The notes under the pieces: model-generated | What the model was told of the DNA's origin: nothing | Seen by the model: only the letters and a program-made list of their open reading frames with translations | Databases searched by the model: none | Shown here: piece by piece, positions 26,086 to 34,800 of the stretch | Layout of the letters: each line of letters begins with the position of its first letter | How positions within the stretch are numbered: the stretch's first letter is position 1 | Position numbers and translations under genes: made by a program | Assembly (NCBI GenBank): GCA_016722075.1 | Contig: JADKGW010000001.1 | Span: 1,116,001-1,180,000, forward strand | DNA: 64,000 nucleotides | Source of the DNA: Candidatus Kouleothrix ribensis | GTDB lineage: Bacteria; Chloroflexota; Chloroflexia; Chloroflexales; Roseiflexaceae | Direction: 5' to 3'

Positions 26086-27075
26086 ATGTCGAACGAAATC
26101 TGGGTGCTGATCGAGAAGGCTCGTAGCGCCGACAATATCGCGGCGATCTCGCGCGAGCTGCTTGGCAAGGGCCGCCAGCTGGCGGATGCAAGCGGTGCAA
26201 AGCTTGGCGCACTGGTGTTTGGGGCGGGCGTCGCCGCGCTGGCCGAGCGCGCGTTTGCCTATGGCGCCGACAAGGCCTATGTCGTCGATGACCCGGCGCT
26301 GGCGCAATATACTACCGATGGCTTTGTGGGCGCGGCGGCCGCGCTGGCCCACACCTATCAGCCACAGCTGGTGCTGACCGGCGCGACCTTCCAGATGCGT
26401 GATTTCAGCGCTGCCCTGGCCGCCGAGCTGGGTGTGGGCCTGGCCGCCGACGCAACGAATGTGCTGATCGAGGGCGATCAGATCAGCGCGGTGCGCTCGT
26501 CGCACGGCGGCAATGTGCTTAATACGCTGGTGTTTGGCGCGGCCCGCCCGGCGGTTGTGTCGGTGCGCAAGCAGAGCTTCGCCGAGGCGCCCGAGCAGCC
26601 CGGCCGTGGCGGCGAGCTGGTAAACGAGCCGCTGCCCAGCATCACGATCCGCACCAAGGTTACCAGCGTGGCCCCCAAGCAGGGCGCCGTGAACCTGGCC
26701 GACGCGGCTGTGATCGTGTCGGGCGGGCGCGGCCTGGCTAGCCCCGAGAACTACTTCAAGCTCATCCCGGCGTTGGCCGAGGCGGTCGGCGGGGCCTACG
26801 GTGCGTCGCGCGCGGTCGTCGACGCCGGCTGGGTGCCTTACGAGCATCAGGTCGGCCAGACCGGCAAGACCGTCAGCCCGAAGCTGTATGTGGCCTGCGG
26901 CATCTCGGGGGCCATCCAGCACCTGGCCGGCATGCGCACCTCGCGCACGATCGTGGCGATCAATAAGGATCCCGACGCGCCGATCTTCCGCGTCGCCAGC
27001 TATGGCATCGTGGGTGATGTGAACGAGGTTCTACCGCTGCTGACGAGCGAGATCAAGCAGCGCGCCGGCCATTAG
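26086..27075 (+). CDS. etfA: Electron transfer flavoprotein subunit alpha
   Basis: A 329-residue EtfA/FixB-type subunit, which holds the FAD that carries electrons from acyl-CoA dehydrogenase toward the quinone pool. The C-terminal FAD-binding region is intact: VSGGRGLASPENYFKLI, AGWVPYEHQVGQTGKTVSPKLY, CGISGAIQHLAGM and AINKDPDAPIF. The start follows ACGGAGACGATAG. It forms a heterodimer with the product of the gene upstream. Confidence 0.95.
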   Translation: MSNEIWVLIEKARSADNIAAISRELLGKGRQLADASGAKLGALVFGAGVAALAERAFAYGADKAYVVDDPALAQYTTDGFVGAAAALAHTYQPQLVLTGATFQMRDFSAALAAELGVGLAADATNVLIEGDQISAVRSSHGGNVLNTLVFGAARPAVVSVRKQSFAEAPEQPGRGGELVNEPLPSITIRTKVTSVAPKQGAVNLADAAVIVSGGRGLASPENYFKLIPALAEAVGGAYGASRAVVDAGWVPYEHQVGQTGKTVSPKLYVACGISGAIQHLAGMRTSRTIVAINKDPDAPIFRVASYGIVGDVNEVLPLLTSEIKQRAGH

Positions 27076-27145
27076 TCGGCCTGGCTAGTCGGTAGCCGGC
27101 AGTACGCGGGGTTCCGCCGGCTGCCGGCTGCTGAACCATGCTGCC

Positions 27146-28030
27146 TCAAGCATTGGTACCGAGCGCTTGCAGGCGCGCCAACCGCTCTGGCTCACTCTCG
27201 GCCAGCCACGGGTCTTGCGCAAGTTCGGTGTAGGCGCGGGCAAAGTAAGGCCGGGCCGCCTCGGCCTGGCCGAGTGCCAGCAGATTCTCGCCCAGCTCTT
27301 CGTACACATACCCGTCCGACGCGCCGCGCGCGTCCAGGGTGTGTTGTAGCGCCTGCTGGGCGGCCAGTGCCTCGGTGTGCCGCCCAAGCGCGCGCAGCCC
27401 ACGCGCCACGCACCAGCGCGCTATGTGGATCGCCTGGGCATCGCCGGCAGCTGTGCGCGCATCCAGTGCTCGCTCGAACATCGCCAGCGCCTGCTCGTGC
27501 TGCCCAAGCGCGTGATACGACCAGCCTATGTTGTTGTAGAGCGAGCCAAGCCACCCCCGCGCGCGTGGCTGGGCGCTCTGCTCGGCCAGTGCCAGCGCCC
27601 GCTGCTCCCACGCAAGCTTCTGCTCGGGTGGCGCGACAATCGCCAGCATATGCGCGGCGTCAACCGCGTAGCCATCCTCGTACAGGGCCTGCGCAAGCTC
27701 CCAGGCCTCGGAAAACAGCACGTGCGCCTGGGGTAGCTGCTGCGCCGAGTTGAACACGCGGCCGCGCTCGAGCAGGTAGCGCACGCCGGCCCGGCTGGGC
27801 CTGGCGCCGATCAGCGCAGCTGCCCGATCGAGGGTGGTGTGCGCGGCGTCGAACTTGTGCTGTAGCCCTTCGGCGCGCGCGATCTGGCTTAGTAGCTCGG
27901 CCAGGTATCCGTGATCGCCGCTGCGCTCGGCTACCGGCAGCAGCGCGCGAAACTGCTGCTCGCTCTCGGCCGGCTGGTCGTAATTCCACAGCGCATCGAA
28001 ATCGGTTGGCCAGGTGCTCGGATCCGACAT
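27146..28030 (-). CDS. Tetratricopeptide-repeat protein
   Basis: A 294-residue cytoplasmic protein made almost wholly of TPR-like helical pairs (for example LYNNIGWSYHALGQHEQALAMFERAL). The start is set at 28030 (MSDPSTW) behind AGGAG; the longer open frame upstream has no coding character. No catalytic domain, signal peptide or membrane segment is seen. It is divergent from the E2-like gene. It probably serves as a protein-protein adaptor; the partner is unknown. Confidence 0.75.
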   Translation of the reverse strand: MSDPSTWPTDFDALWNYDQPAESEQQFRALLPVAERSGDHGYLAELLSQIARAEGLQHKFDAAHTTLDRAAALIGARPSRAGVRYLLERGRVFNSAQQLPQAHVLFSEAWELAQALYEDGYAVDAAHMLAIVAPPEQKLAWEQRALALAEQSAQPRARGWLGSLYNNIGWSYHALGQHEQALAMFERALDARTAAGDAQAIHIARWCVARGLRALGRHTEALAAQQALQHTLDARGASDGYVYEELGENLLALGQAEAARPYFARAYTELAQDPWLAESEPERLARLQALGTNA

Positions 28031-28164
28031 AGCTTGCTCTCCTGTGGTATGATCAGCACACCCATGCTGTGATTGTACCACCCGATCGATCACCGTGCTC
28101 AGGGCGCAGGTACAATTGTGCGCTGGCGCGCTGCGTACCGCTACATCCATGAATAGGGCAGACA

Positions 28165-29208
28165 ATGACGTCGATCGAGGTTCAATTGACCGCGCCGCCG
28201 CTCGGTAGTGCTGCGATCACCGTGCTGCACTGGCTCAAGCACCCAGGCGATCCGATCGCGCTGGGCGAGCCGCTGCTGATTGTGCTGAACGACCAGGCCG
28301 AGTTCGTGCTGCCGGCGCCTGCCGCTGGTGTGCTCGCGCATTTGCTGGTGCCTGCGGGCACGATGGCACAGCCCGGCACGCCGCTCTCCACGATTACGCT
28401 CGATCGGCCGCCGGCGCTCCACGCGCCAACCCATCCTGCCGCGCCACGTGCGACCCCGCTCGCGCAGCGGGTCGCGCGCGACCTTGGGGTTGATCTGGCG
28501 GGCCTGGCTGGCAGTGGGCCGGCCGGCCGCGTGACCAGGGCCGACGTGCTGGCCGCCGCGCGCCCACCTGCCGCTGCGCCGCTCACCCCTGCACCTGGTG
28601 CGCATGCCCCGGCGCATGGTGCATTCCAGGCCGGCCCCGATACCTACGTGCTGACGGCACGCGAAGCCGACATGAGTCGCGTCGAGCAGCTGTGCCGGCA
28701 GCGCGCGGGCGACTATGCGCGGCGCGGCATGGCGCTCGATCAATCAATCTGCGTCGCGCGGGCGGCTGTCGCCACACTGATGCACTACCCGCTGCTGAAT
28801 GGCTGGTGGGATCACGATCGGGTCATCCTCGCGCGGCAGGTGACGCTGATCTACCATACTGCCGGGGGTGCCCAGCTGATCACTGGCGCGCAGGATCTCA
28901 GCTTGCGTGGGCTGGTGCGGTCCTGCGCGCGCGCGGGTGGTACGGCGCACGCGGCGGCTACATTCGCGATCACGTGCGCCGGCGCGTGGCTGGCCCAGCC
29001 GGCACCGCATGGCGCTGCGTGGCTGGCCCTGGGCAGCGTGCAGCCGCGCGCAGTCGTGCGGCCCGAAGCTGGCGCCGAGCGGGTGGTGATGCGGCCGCTG
29101 CTGCTGCTCGCGCTATCCTACGACGCGCGCATGATCGACCAGGCCTATGCCGATGCGTTTCTGCGCGATCTAGCCGGGCGTGTCGAGCAGTTCTCCGAGG
29201 CATTGTGA
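28165..29208 (+). CDS. E2-like protein (lipoyl, E3-binding and acyltransferase folds) lacking catalytic residues
   Basis: A 347-residue protein with the three-part layout of 2-oxoacid dehydrogenase E2: an N-terminal lipoyl-like domain (residues ~1-80), a peripheral subunit-binding domain (ATPLAQRVARDLGVDLAGL...GPAGRVTRADV, ~95-135), and an acyltransferase-like domain (~160-347). The lipoyl-acceptor turn, usually DKA, reads LNDQAEFVLPAPA, so the lysine is replaced by Gln. The active-site motif, usually DHRxxDG, reads SYDARMIDQAYADAFL, so the catalytic His is Ala and the Gly is Gln. It cannot be a working E2 on its own. No E1 or E3 gene is nearby. It could be a structural subunit or a repurposed paralogue. 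Confidence 0.75.
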   Translation: MTSIEVQLTAPPLGSAAITVLHWLKHPGDPIALGEPLLIVLNDQAEFVLPAPAAGVLAHLLVPAGTMAQPGTPLSTITLDRPPALHAPTHPAAPRATPLAQRVARDLGVDLAGLAGSGPAGRVTRADVLAAARPPAAAPLTPAPGAHAPAHGAFQAGPDTYVLTAREADMSRVEQLCRQRAGDYARRGMALDQSICVARAAVATLMHYPLLNGWWDHDRVILARQVTLIYHTAGGAQLITGAQDLSLRGLVRSCARAGGTAHAAATFAITCAGAWLAQPAPHGAAWLALGSVQPRAVVRPEAGAERVVMRPLLLLALSYDARMIDQAYADAFLRDLAGRVEQFSEAL

Positions 29209-29225
29209 GCTGCGTCCAGGCGGCC

Positions 29226-29505
29226 GTGGGCAGTGGGCAGTGGACAGTGGGCAGGCGGTAGCGGGAAACAGGCAGTGGGCAGGCGGCAGCGGGCAGGCGG
29301 CAGCGGGCAGGCGGCAGCGGGCAGGCGGCAGCGGGCAGGCGGCAGCGGGAAACAGGCCGTGGGCAAGCGGCAGGCGGCAGCAGGCAGTGGGCAGCGGAAA
29401 ACAGGCAGCGATAGGGCCAACTACAACCGACCAACTTGCTAACCTGCTAACCTGTAACCTGCCAACCTGCTAACCTGCAACCCGGCCAACCCGGCCAACC
29501 CGGCC
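29226..29505. repeat. Two heptamer-type repeat arrays between the E2-like and response-regulator genes
   Basis: 29226-29410 is built of GGGCAGG and CGGCAGC heptamers, often paired as a 14-base unit, with AAACAGG and AGTGGGC variants. 29431-29505 is built of CTAACCTG, GTAACCTG and CAACCCGG units. The second array runs right up to the stop codon of the response-regulator gene on the other strand. The whole 297-base gap between the convergent genes is thus repetitive, with no gene. Confidence 0.8.
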
Positions 29506-30231
29506 TTACACCGCCTCAGGGCTATTCACAACCTTTGGAACCCCATCGTAGCCCATACGAATCCAGCCCTTCTTGATCGCATAGATCACCGCCATGGTTC
29601 GGTCGTTGACTTGCAGTTTCGACAGAATCGAGGTGATATGGTTCTTCACCGTCTGCCCGCTGATCGACAGCTCGTTGGCGATCTCTTTATTCGATAGCCC
29701 GCGCGCGATGCAGTCGAGAATCTCGATCTCGCGCGAGGTTAGCGGCGCAAACAGCGCCGATGTCTGTTCGTCTTCAGTCGAGGCCAGCTCGCGGAACTGG
29801 TGCAGCACGCGGGTGGCCACGTGTGGTTTGGCCAGCACGCTCTCGTTGATCAGGTAGCGGCCGCGCGCCACATCGCGGATCATCGTGATCAGGGCGTTTG
29901 GGTGTACATCCTTCGATGAGTAGGCCGCAGCGCCGACTTTGATCGCCTGGAAGAGCTGGTCGTCGTCCTCGTACACGCTCAGCACAATCATGGCGATGCG
30001 TGGGTCGCGCCGCTTGATCACCCGCGCAACCTCGAGCCCATTCAGGCCGGGCAAGTTAATGTCGACCAGCACCACGTCGGGGAGTAATCGCTCGGCCAGT
30101 TTGATGGCCTCTTGCCCATTTTCGGCCTCGCCAACTACCTCCATATCGCCGATCTCTTCCAGGCTCCAGCGGATGCCCTGCCGAAACAGCGGGTGGTCGT
30201 CGATGATCAGCACTCGAATTCTTGCGGCCAT
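29506..30231 (-). CDS. LuxR/NarL-type response regulator (DegU-like)
   Basis: A 241-residue two-component response regulator. The receiver domain has the acidic pair in LIIDDHPLF, the phospho-acceptor Asp in VVLVDINLPGLNG, the Ser switch in IVLSVYE, and the Lys in SSKDVHP, where Ser replaces the usual Leu/Val before the lysine. A linker of about 30 residues leads to a C-terminal GerE/LuxR helix-turn-helix (LTSREIEILDCIARGLSNKE, then SGQTVKNHI). The start at 30231 (MAARIRVL) is taken because the longer frame adds only unstructured sequence. It lies 85 bases downstream of its probable kinase. Confidence 0.93.
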   Translation of the reverse strand: MAARIRVLIIDDHPLFRQGIRWSLEEIGDMEVVGEAENGQEAIKLAERLLPDVVLVDINLPGLNGLEVARVIKRRDPRIAMIVLSVYEDDDQLFQAIKVGAAAYSSKDVHPNALITMIRDVARGRYLINESVLAKPHVATRVLHQFRELASTEDEQTSALFAPLTSREIEILDCIARGLSNKEIANELSISGQTVKNHITSILSKLQVNDRTMAVIYAIKKGWIRMGYDGVPKVVNSPEAV

Positions 30232-30316
30232 ACCAAACCTCTTCACCAGTCTTGAGCTTTGAGCGATCGATTGCCCTGAGATCAAGCCTGAACATGCATC
30301 ACGCAAAGCTCTATAG

Positions 30317-31339
30317 TTACGGTTCTATCGGGACGCTGACGCTTACCTCGGTGCCGTGCCCGAGGCTCGACGCGACGCTGAAGCGCGCCCCGATTAGCTC
30401 GGCTCGCTCGCGCATACTCGTCAGCCCCCAGTTGCTGCGGCCGGCTCGCCGCGCCACTTCGTGCGGGTCGAAGCCTGGCCCGTCGTCGCGGATCGACAGG
30501 TGCAGCTGGTTACCATGCAGCACGATCCGCACGATTGTGGCTGCGCCACGGGCGTATTTGTGCGCGTTCTGCAGCGCCTCCTGCACGATCCGATACAGCA
30601 CGATCGCGCGCTCGCGCGGCAGCTGCGGCAGCGGCTCGGCCTCGAGCACGACGCGCGCGCTATAGGCGTTGTTATAGCTGCGAATGTAGTCGCCGAGCGC
30701 TGCCGCCAGCCCGTGCTCTTCGAGCGCGCCCGGCCGCAGGTCGGCGATGAACCGCCGCACCTCGAGCAGCCCTTCGCGAGTCGAATCGCGCAGCTTGCCC
30801 AGCAGCTGGCTGAGCTTCTCAACCCCCGATTGCTGCGCGAGCGTGTAGCAGCCTTCGAGCAGCATCAGCGAGTTGGCCAGCACCTGCGCCGGCCCGTCGT
30901 GTACCTCGCGCGCCAGGCGTACCCGCTCGTCTTCACGGCCCTGGATGATCTGCGCGCGCAGCGCCTGCGCCCACGGGTCGGCCGGCCCGGCCTCTTCGGA
31001 GTTCGTCAGCGTGCTGCTGCTCATCTCGATCTGGCGCACCAGCTGCTCGAGCTGTTTGAGCGCATGCTGGTTCGCGCGCAGCTCGCGCTCGAGCGACTCG
31101 TGGCGCGCGCGTAGCTCGGTGGCCTTCTGCGATAGCCCGCGTGCAACCGGCGCGCGCCAGTGCGTGGCCGAGCGTTGTTGTAGCAGCGCTTCGTCGAGCT
31201 GCCGTTCGGCCTGGCGCAGCGCAATGCCGAGCGCCGTGCCGGTTTGCCGGGTGTTCTCGGCGAGTACACGTAGCCGGGCCAACTGTTCGGCTACAATTGC
31301 GTGCGCCTCGCGCAGCACGGCCGGTTGTTCGGCGCTCAA
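30317..31339 (-). CDS. Cytoplasmic sensor histidine kinase (DegS-like, HisKA_3)
   Basis: A 340-residue kinase without membrane segments. The first ~130 residues are coiled coil (for example ELRARHESLERELRANQHAL), as in DegS. The HisKA_3 box with the phospho-accepting His is LAREVHDGPAQVLAN. The ATPase domain shows the N box (EALQNAHKYA) and the G boxes (RDDGPGFDP and NWGLTSMRERAELIGA). The start appears to be TTG at 31339, behind GAGGCAG. It is co-oriented with the response regulator, forming a DegS/DegU-like pair. A promoter is visible upstream. Confidence 0.92.
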   Translation of the reverse strand: MSAEQPAVLREAHAIVAEQLARLRVLAENTRQTGTALGIALRQAERQLDEALLQQRSATHWRAPVARGLSQKATELRARHESLERELRANQHALKQLEQLVRQIEMSSSTLTNSEEAGPADPWAQALRAQIIQGREDERVRLAREVHDGPAQVLANSLMLLEGCYTLAQQSGVEKLSQLLGKLRDSTREGLLEVRRFIADLRPGALEEHGLAAALGDYIRSYNNAYSARVVLEAEPLPQLPRERAIVLYRIVQEALQNAHKYARGAATIVRIVLHGNQLHLSIRDDGPGFDPHEVARRAGRSNWGLTSMRERAELIGARFSVASSLGHGTEVSVSVPIEP

Positions 31340-31843
31340 TCTACTGCCTCGTCAGGTTTCGCTGAACGATTAGGATGTGTAAAGTATAACACAGCAGTCG
31401 GGCGGCTACAAGATGTGCAGATTGGGATGCTATAATCAAGAACGTGACAGTTTCGCAATATTCGATCATTCTATGCCCCTGCTGTTCTTGCGCATGCGGC
31501 TGAGTGTCTTCTGCCCGACGCCCGAACACAGCCTGCAGCAGTACAGTGCGCACGAATGGGCCGCCACCCCCATTGACGACAACTCGTTATCGAACTGTAT
31601 TGCAACTGAGTACCACAACGCCCCCGAGTTGTGCGACATTACCAGCTATGACAGCTCATCGTGAAGTGTGGGCTGATCAATATAGCCTGGCCGTGCAGCC
31701 AAACGGCGTGCCACTGCCATCGTGTCGCGCCGGTATACCGGCCCCAAGTGACCATGCGTTGACATCAGCCGCTGCTCGGCGGCAGTTACGGCTTCTTGGC
31801 TACCTGCCTGCCTCACACCGTTCTAGCATCAGGAGCTTCGACT
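31340..31843. other. Divergent intergenic region with a plus-strand -10 element
   Basis: No gene is supported here despite short open frames. Besides the minus-strand promoter, a plus-strand TGCTATAAT (extended -10, TATAAT at 31431-31436) is present with no good -35. It lies ~400 bases before the exported repeat protein and could give it a long leader. Confidence 0.45.
31383..31411 (-). promoter_or_regulatory. Promoter for the DegS/DegU-like pair
   Basis: On the minus strand, TTGTAG (31406-31411), a 17-base spacer and TATACT (31383-31388) lie about 44 bases before the TTG start of the kinase. This arrangement supports that start choice. Confidence 0.6.
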
Positions 31844-34800
31844 ATGAACCGACCCCCGGATGTGCTTAAGCCAGCGCACGCACTCATGCGTCTGCCGGCG
31901 CTGCGGCTCGCGCTTGCAATACTCTTGCTTGCCGGCCTGCTGGTGGTGCCCGCAGCGCAGGCGACGATCACCAATACCTACGCCAGTGCGTTCGATCTGA
32001 CGCCCGCATTGACGGTTGCCCCGTTTACCTTTAACGATGCTGCGACCGACGTGTCGGCCTTCACCCGCGATGCCGTCGAGGTTGATGGACTAAGCGCCTG
32101 CGGCAACTACCCGGCCGCCCCGGCAAACACTTATAGCGTCTGGTATAGCTTCACACCGGCTGCCAGCGGCTGGCTGCTGCTCAGCACCATGAACGCCGCG
32201 ACGAACTACGACACCGTGATCGAGGTGTGGAAAACCGCGCTGTTGCCGGCCAATAGCCTGGCCTGCAACGATGATGCTGTCGCCGGCAACCGGCGCTCCG
32301 AGCTGAATCTTCCGGTCGTGGGCGGGACGCACTATATCATCGCGATCCGCCGCCACGGCGTATCGACCATGACCGCGCCCAAACTGGCGTTCGACGCCGC
32401 GTTCAGCATAGTGCGCGAGCTGTTTGTCGACCAGAGCACCGGCAACGATGCCAACACCGGCTCGCAGGCGCTGCCGTTCCGTACGATCGGCAAGGCCGAG
32501 AGCACGCTGGATGCGACCGGCGGCAAGATTACGATCCTCGACCCAGGCACGTACAACGAGGCCGTGACGATCAGCGTTCCGACCGTTCTCGATAGCGCGG
32601 GCGCGGTGACGATCGCCGGCCTGACCCTGGCCGCTACACCTGTCTCGGCGGCAGGGGCGGTCGCAGCCTCGATCGTGACCGTGCAGCCGGGTGGCCTGGT
32701 GCAGGAGGGTGTCGACCTGGTTGAGGACGACGGGGTAGTGCGCCTGGCCGATGGCGTATTCAGCGAGACAGTAACAATCGACCGCAACATGACGCTTCAG
32801 GCGATCAACGAGGGCCAGGCGACGATCTCGCCCCCCAGCGGCGCGGCGGTGACGCTGAATGGCGGCACAGTCACGGTTACCGGGCTCAATCTTCAGGCCG
32901 ACACCGGCGTGTTCGTGTCGAACGGCAGCGGCCACGTGATTACGCGTAATAACATCTTCGGCAATATTAGCGGCGTCGGCGTCGAGAATTTCTCGGCCGA
33001 GTCGGTCGATGCCACGCGCAACTGGTGGGGCGATGTCGGCGGGCCGCCCAGCGATGGCGATAACGTGGTGGGCAATGTAGTGTACCGGCCCTGGTGCGAC
33101 AGCGCATTGCCGCTATGTACCAACGCGATCGGCGCGGCTACGCAGCTGGTGTTTACCGGCTCGCCGGGTAACACGCGCGCGGGCCTGGCTTTTGCGGCTC
33201 AGCCGGTGGTTGCGGCGATCGATGATCTTGGGAATGTCGACGCCGCGTTTACGGGCAACGTGACACTCGCAATCAAGCCTGGCACCGGCACACCCGGCGC
33301 CACGCTCGGCGGCACACTCTCAATCGCCGCCACGGCCGGCGTGGCCGATTTCACTGGCCAGGGCCTGAATATCAACTATGCCGGCCAGGGCTACCAGCTG
33401 GCCGCCACCAGCCGGGCGCTCGATAGCACCGCCAGCGGCGACAGCACGGCGTTCGCGATCACTGCCGATCGGCTGGTGGTGACGGCCTCGCCGGCCAACC
33501 CGACCGCCGCCGGCGCGCCGCTGGCGGTGACGGTCGCGGCGCAGGATGGCTTTGGCCATACCGACGCGACTTTCGCCGGCGAGATTGCCCTGGCGATCCA
33601 GACCAACCCGACTGGTGCGAGCCTGCTTGGCACAGCCAGCAAAACCGCCGCGAGCGGTGTGGCGCTGTTTGGCGGCGCGGGTGATGCGGCGATCCTGAAG
33701 GCGGGCACAGGCTACACCCTGCGCGCGAGCAGCACCAGCCTGGCCACCGGCGATAGCGCCGCGTTCGATATTAGTAGCGGCGCCCCGGCACAGCTGGTCT
33801 TCAGCGTTTCGCCCAGCAACGCGAATGCGGGGGTTGCCTTCCCAACCCAGCCGGTGGTTGAGGTGCATGATGCTGCCGGCAACCTGATCACCAGCTACAG
33901 CGGCAACGTCACGCTGGCGATCGGCAATAACCCCGCCGCCGGCACATTATCCGGCAGTGTAACCGTTGCGGTCAGCGGCGGTGTGGCCACATTTACCGGC
34001 CTGAGCATCGACAAAGCCGGCGCGGGTTACACGCTACTGGCCAGCAGTGGCGCGCTGAGCACCGGTACCAGCGCGGCGTTCAATATTGCCGCCGGGCCGG
34101 CTACCGCATTAGTATATGCCGCTGCGCCGGGCAACACGCGCGCGGGCGTGGCATTCCTCAACCAGCCGGTGATCGAGGCGCGCGATACCTACGGCAATGT
34201 CGCGACATCGTTCAGCGGTGCGGTGACGCTGGTGATTAAGCCGGGTACCGGCGCGCCAGGCGCGGCGCTGGCCGGCACGGCCACCGTGAATGCGGTCAAT
34301 GGCGTGGCCGCGTTCAGCGGCCTGTCGATCAACAAGATTGGCACAGCCTACAAACTGACTGCCTCGGCCAGCGGGCTACCGTCGGTCGATAGCTCGAGCT
34401 TCGATATCACCGCCAGCGGGCTGGCCTTCACACTCGAGCCGGTTGACACCGTGGCCGGGCAGAGTCTGCTGGTGATCGTTGCCGCGCAGGACAGCCTGGG
34501 CAACACCGATACGAACTTCAACGGGCCGGTAACGCTGGTGTTGAAGAGCGCTGGCCCGCGTGGCAACCCTGCGGTGCTGCTCGGCACCACCACCGTGACT
34601 GCGGTTAACGGCCTGGCGGATTTCAGCACTGCGGGCCTGAATATTCAGCTGGCCGGCGGCGGCTACATCCTCACCGCCAGCGCGAGCGGCCTGGCCAATG
34701 ACGACAGCGCGGCCTTCGCGATTCTGCCAGGCGCCGCGACTCAGCTGGTGGTGGTTACATCGCCGGTGAACACGCCGGCCGACGCAACCTTCGGGCTGGA

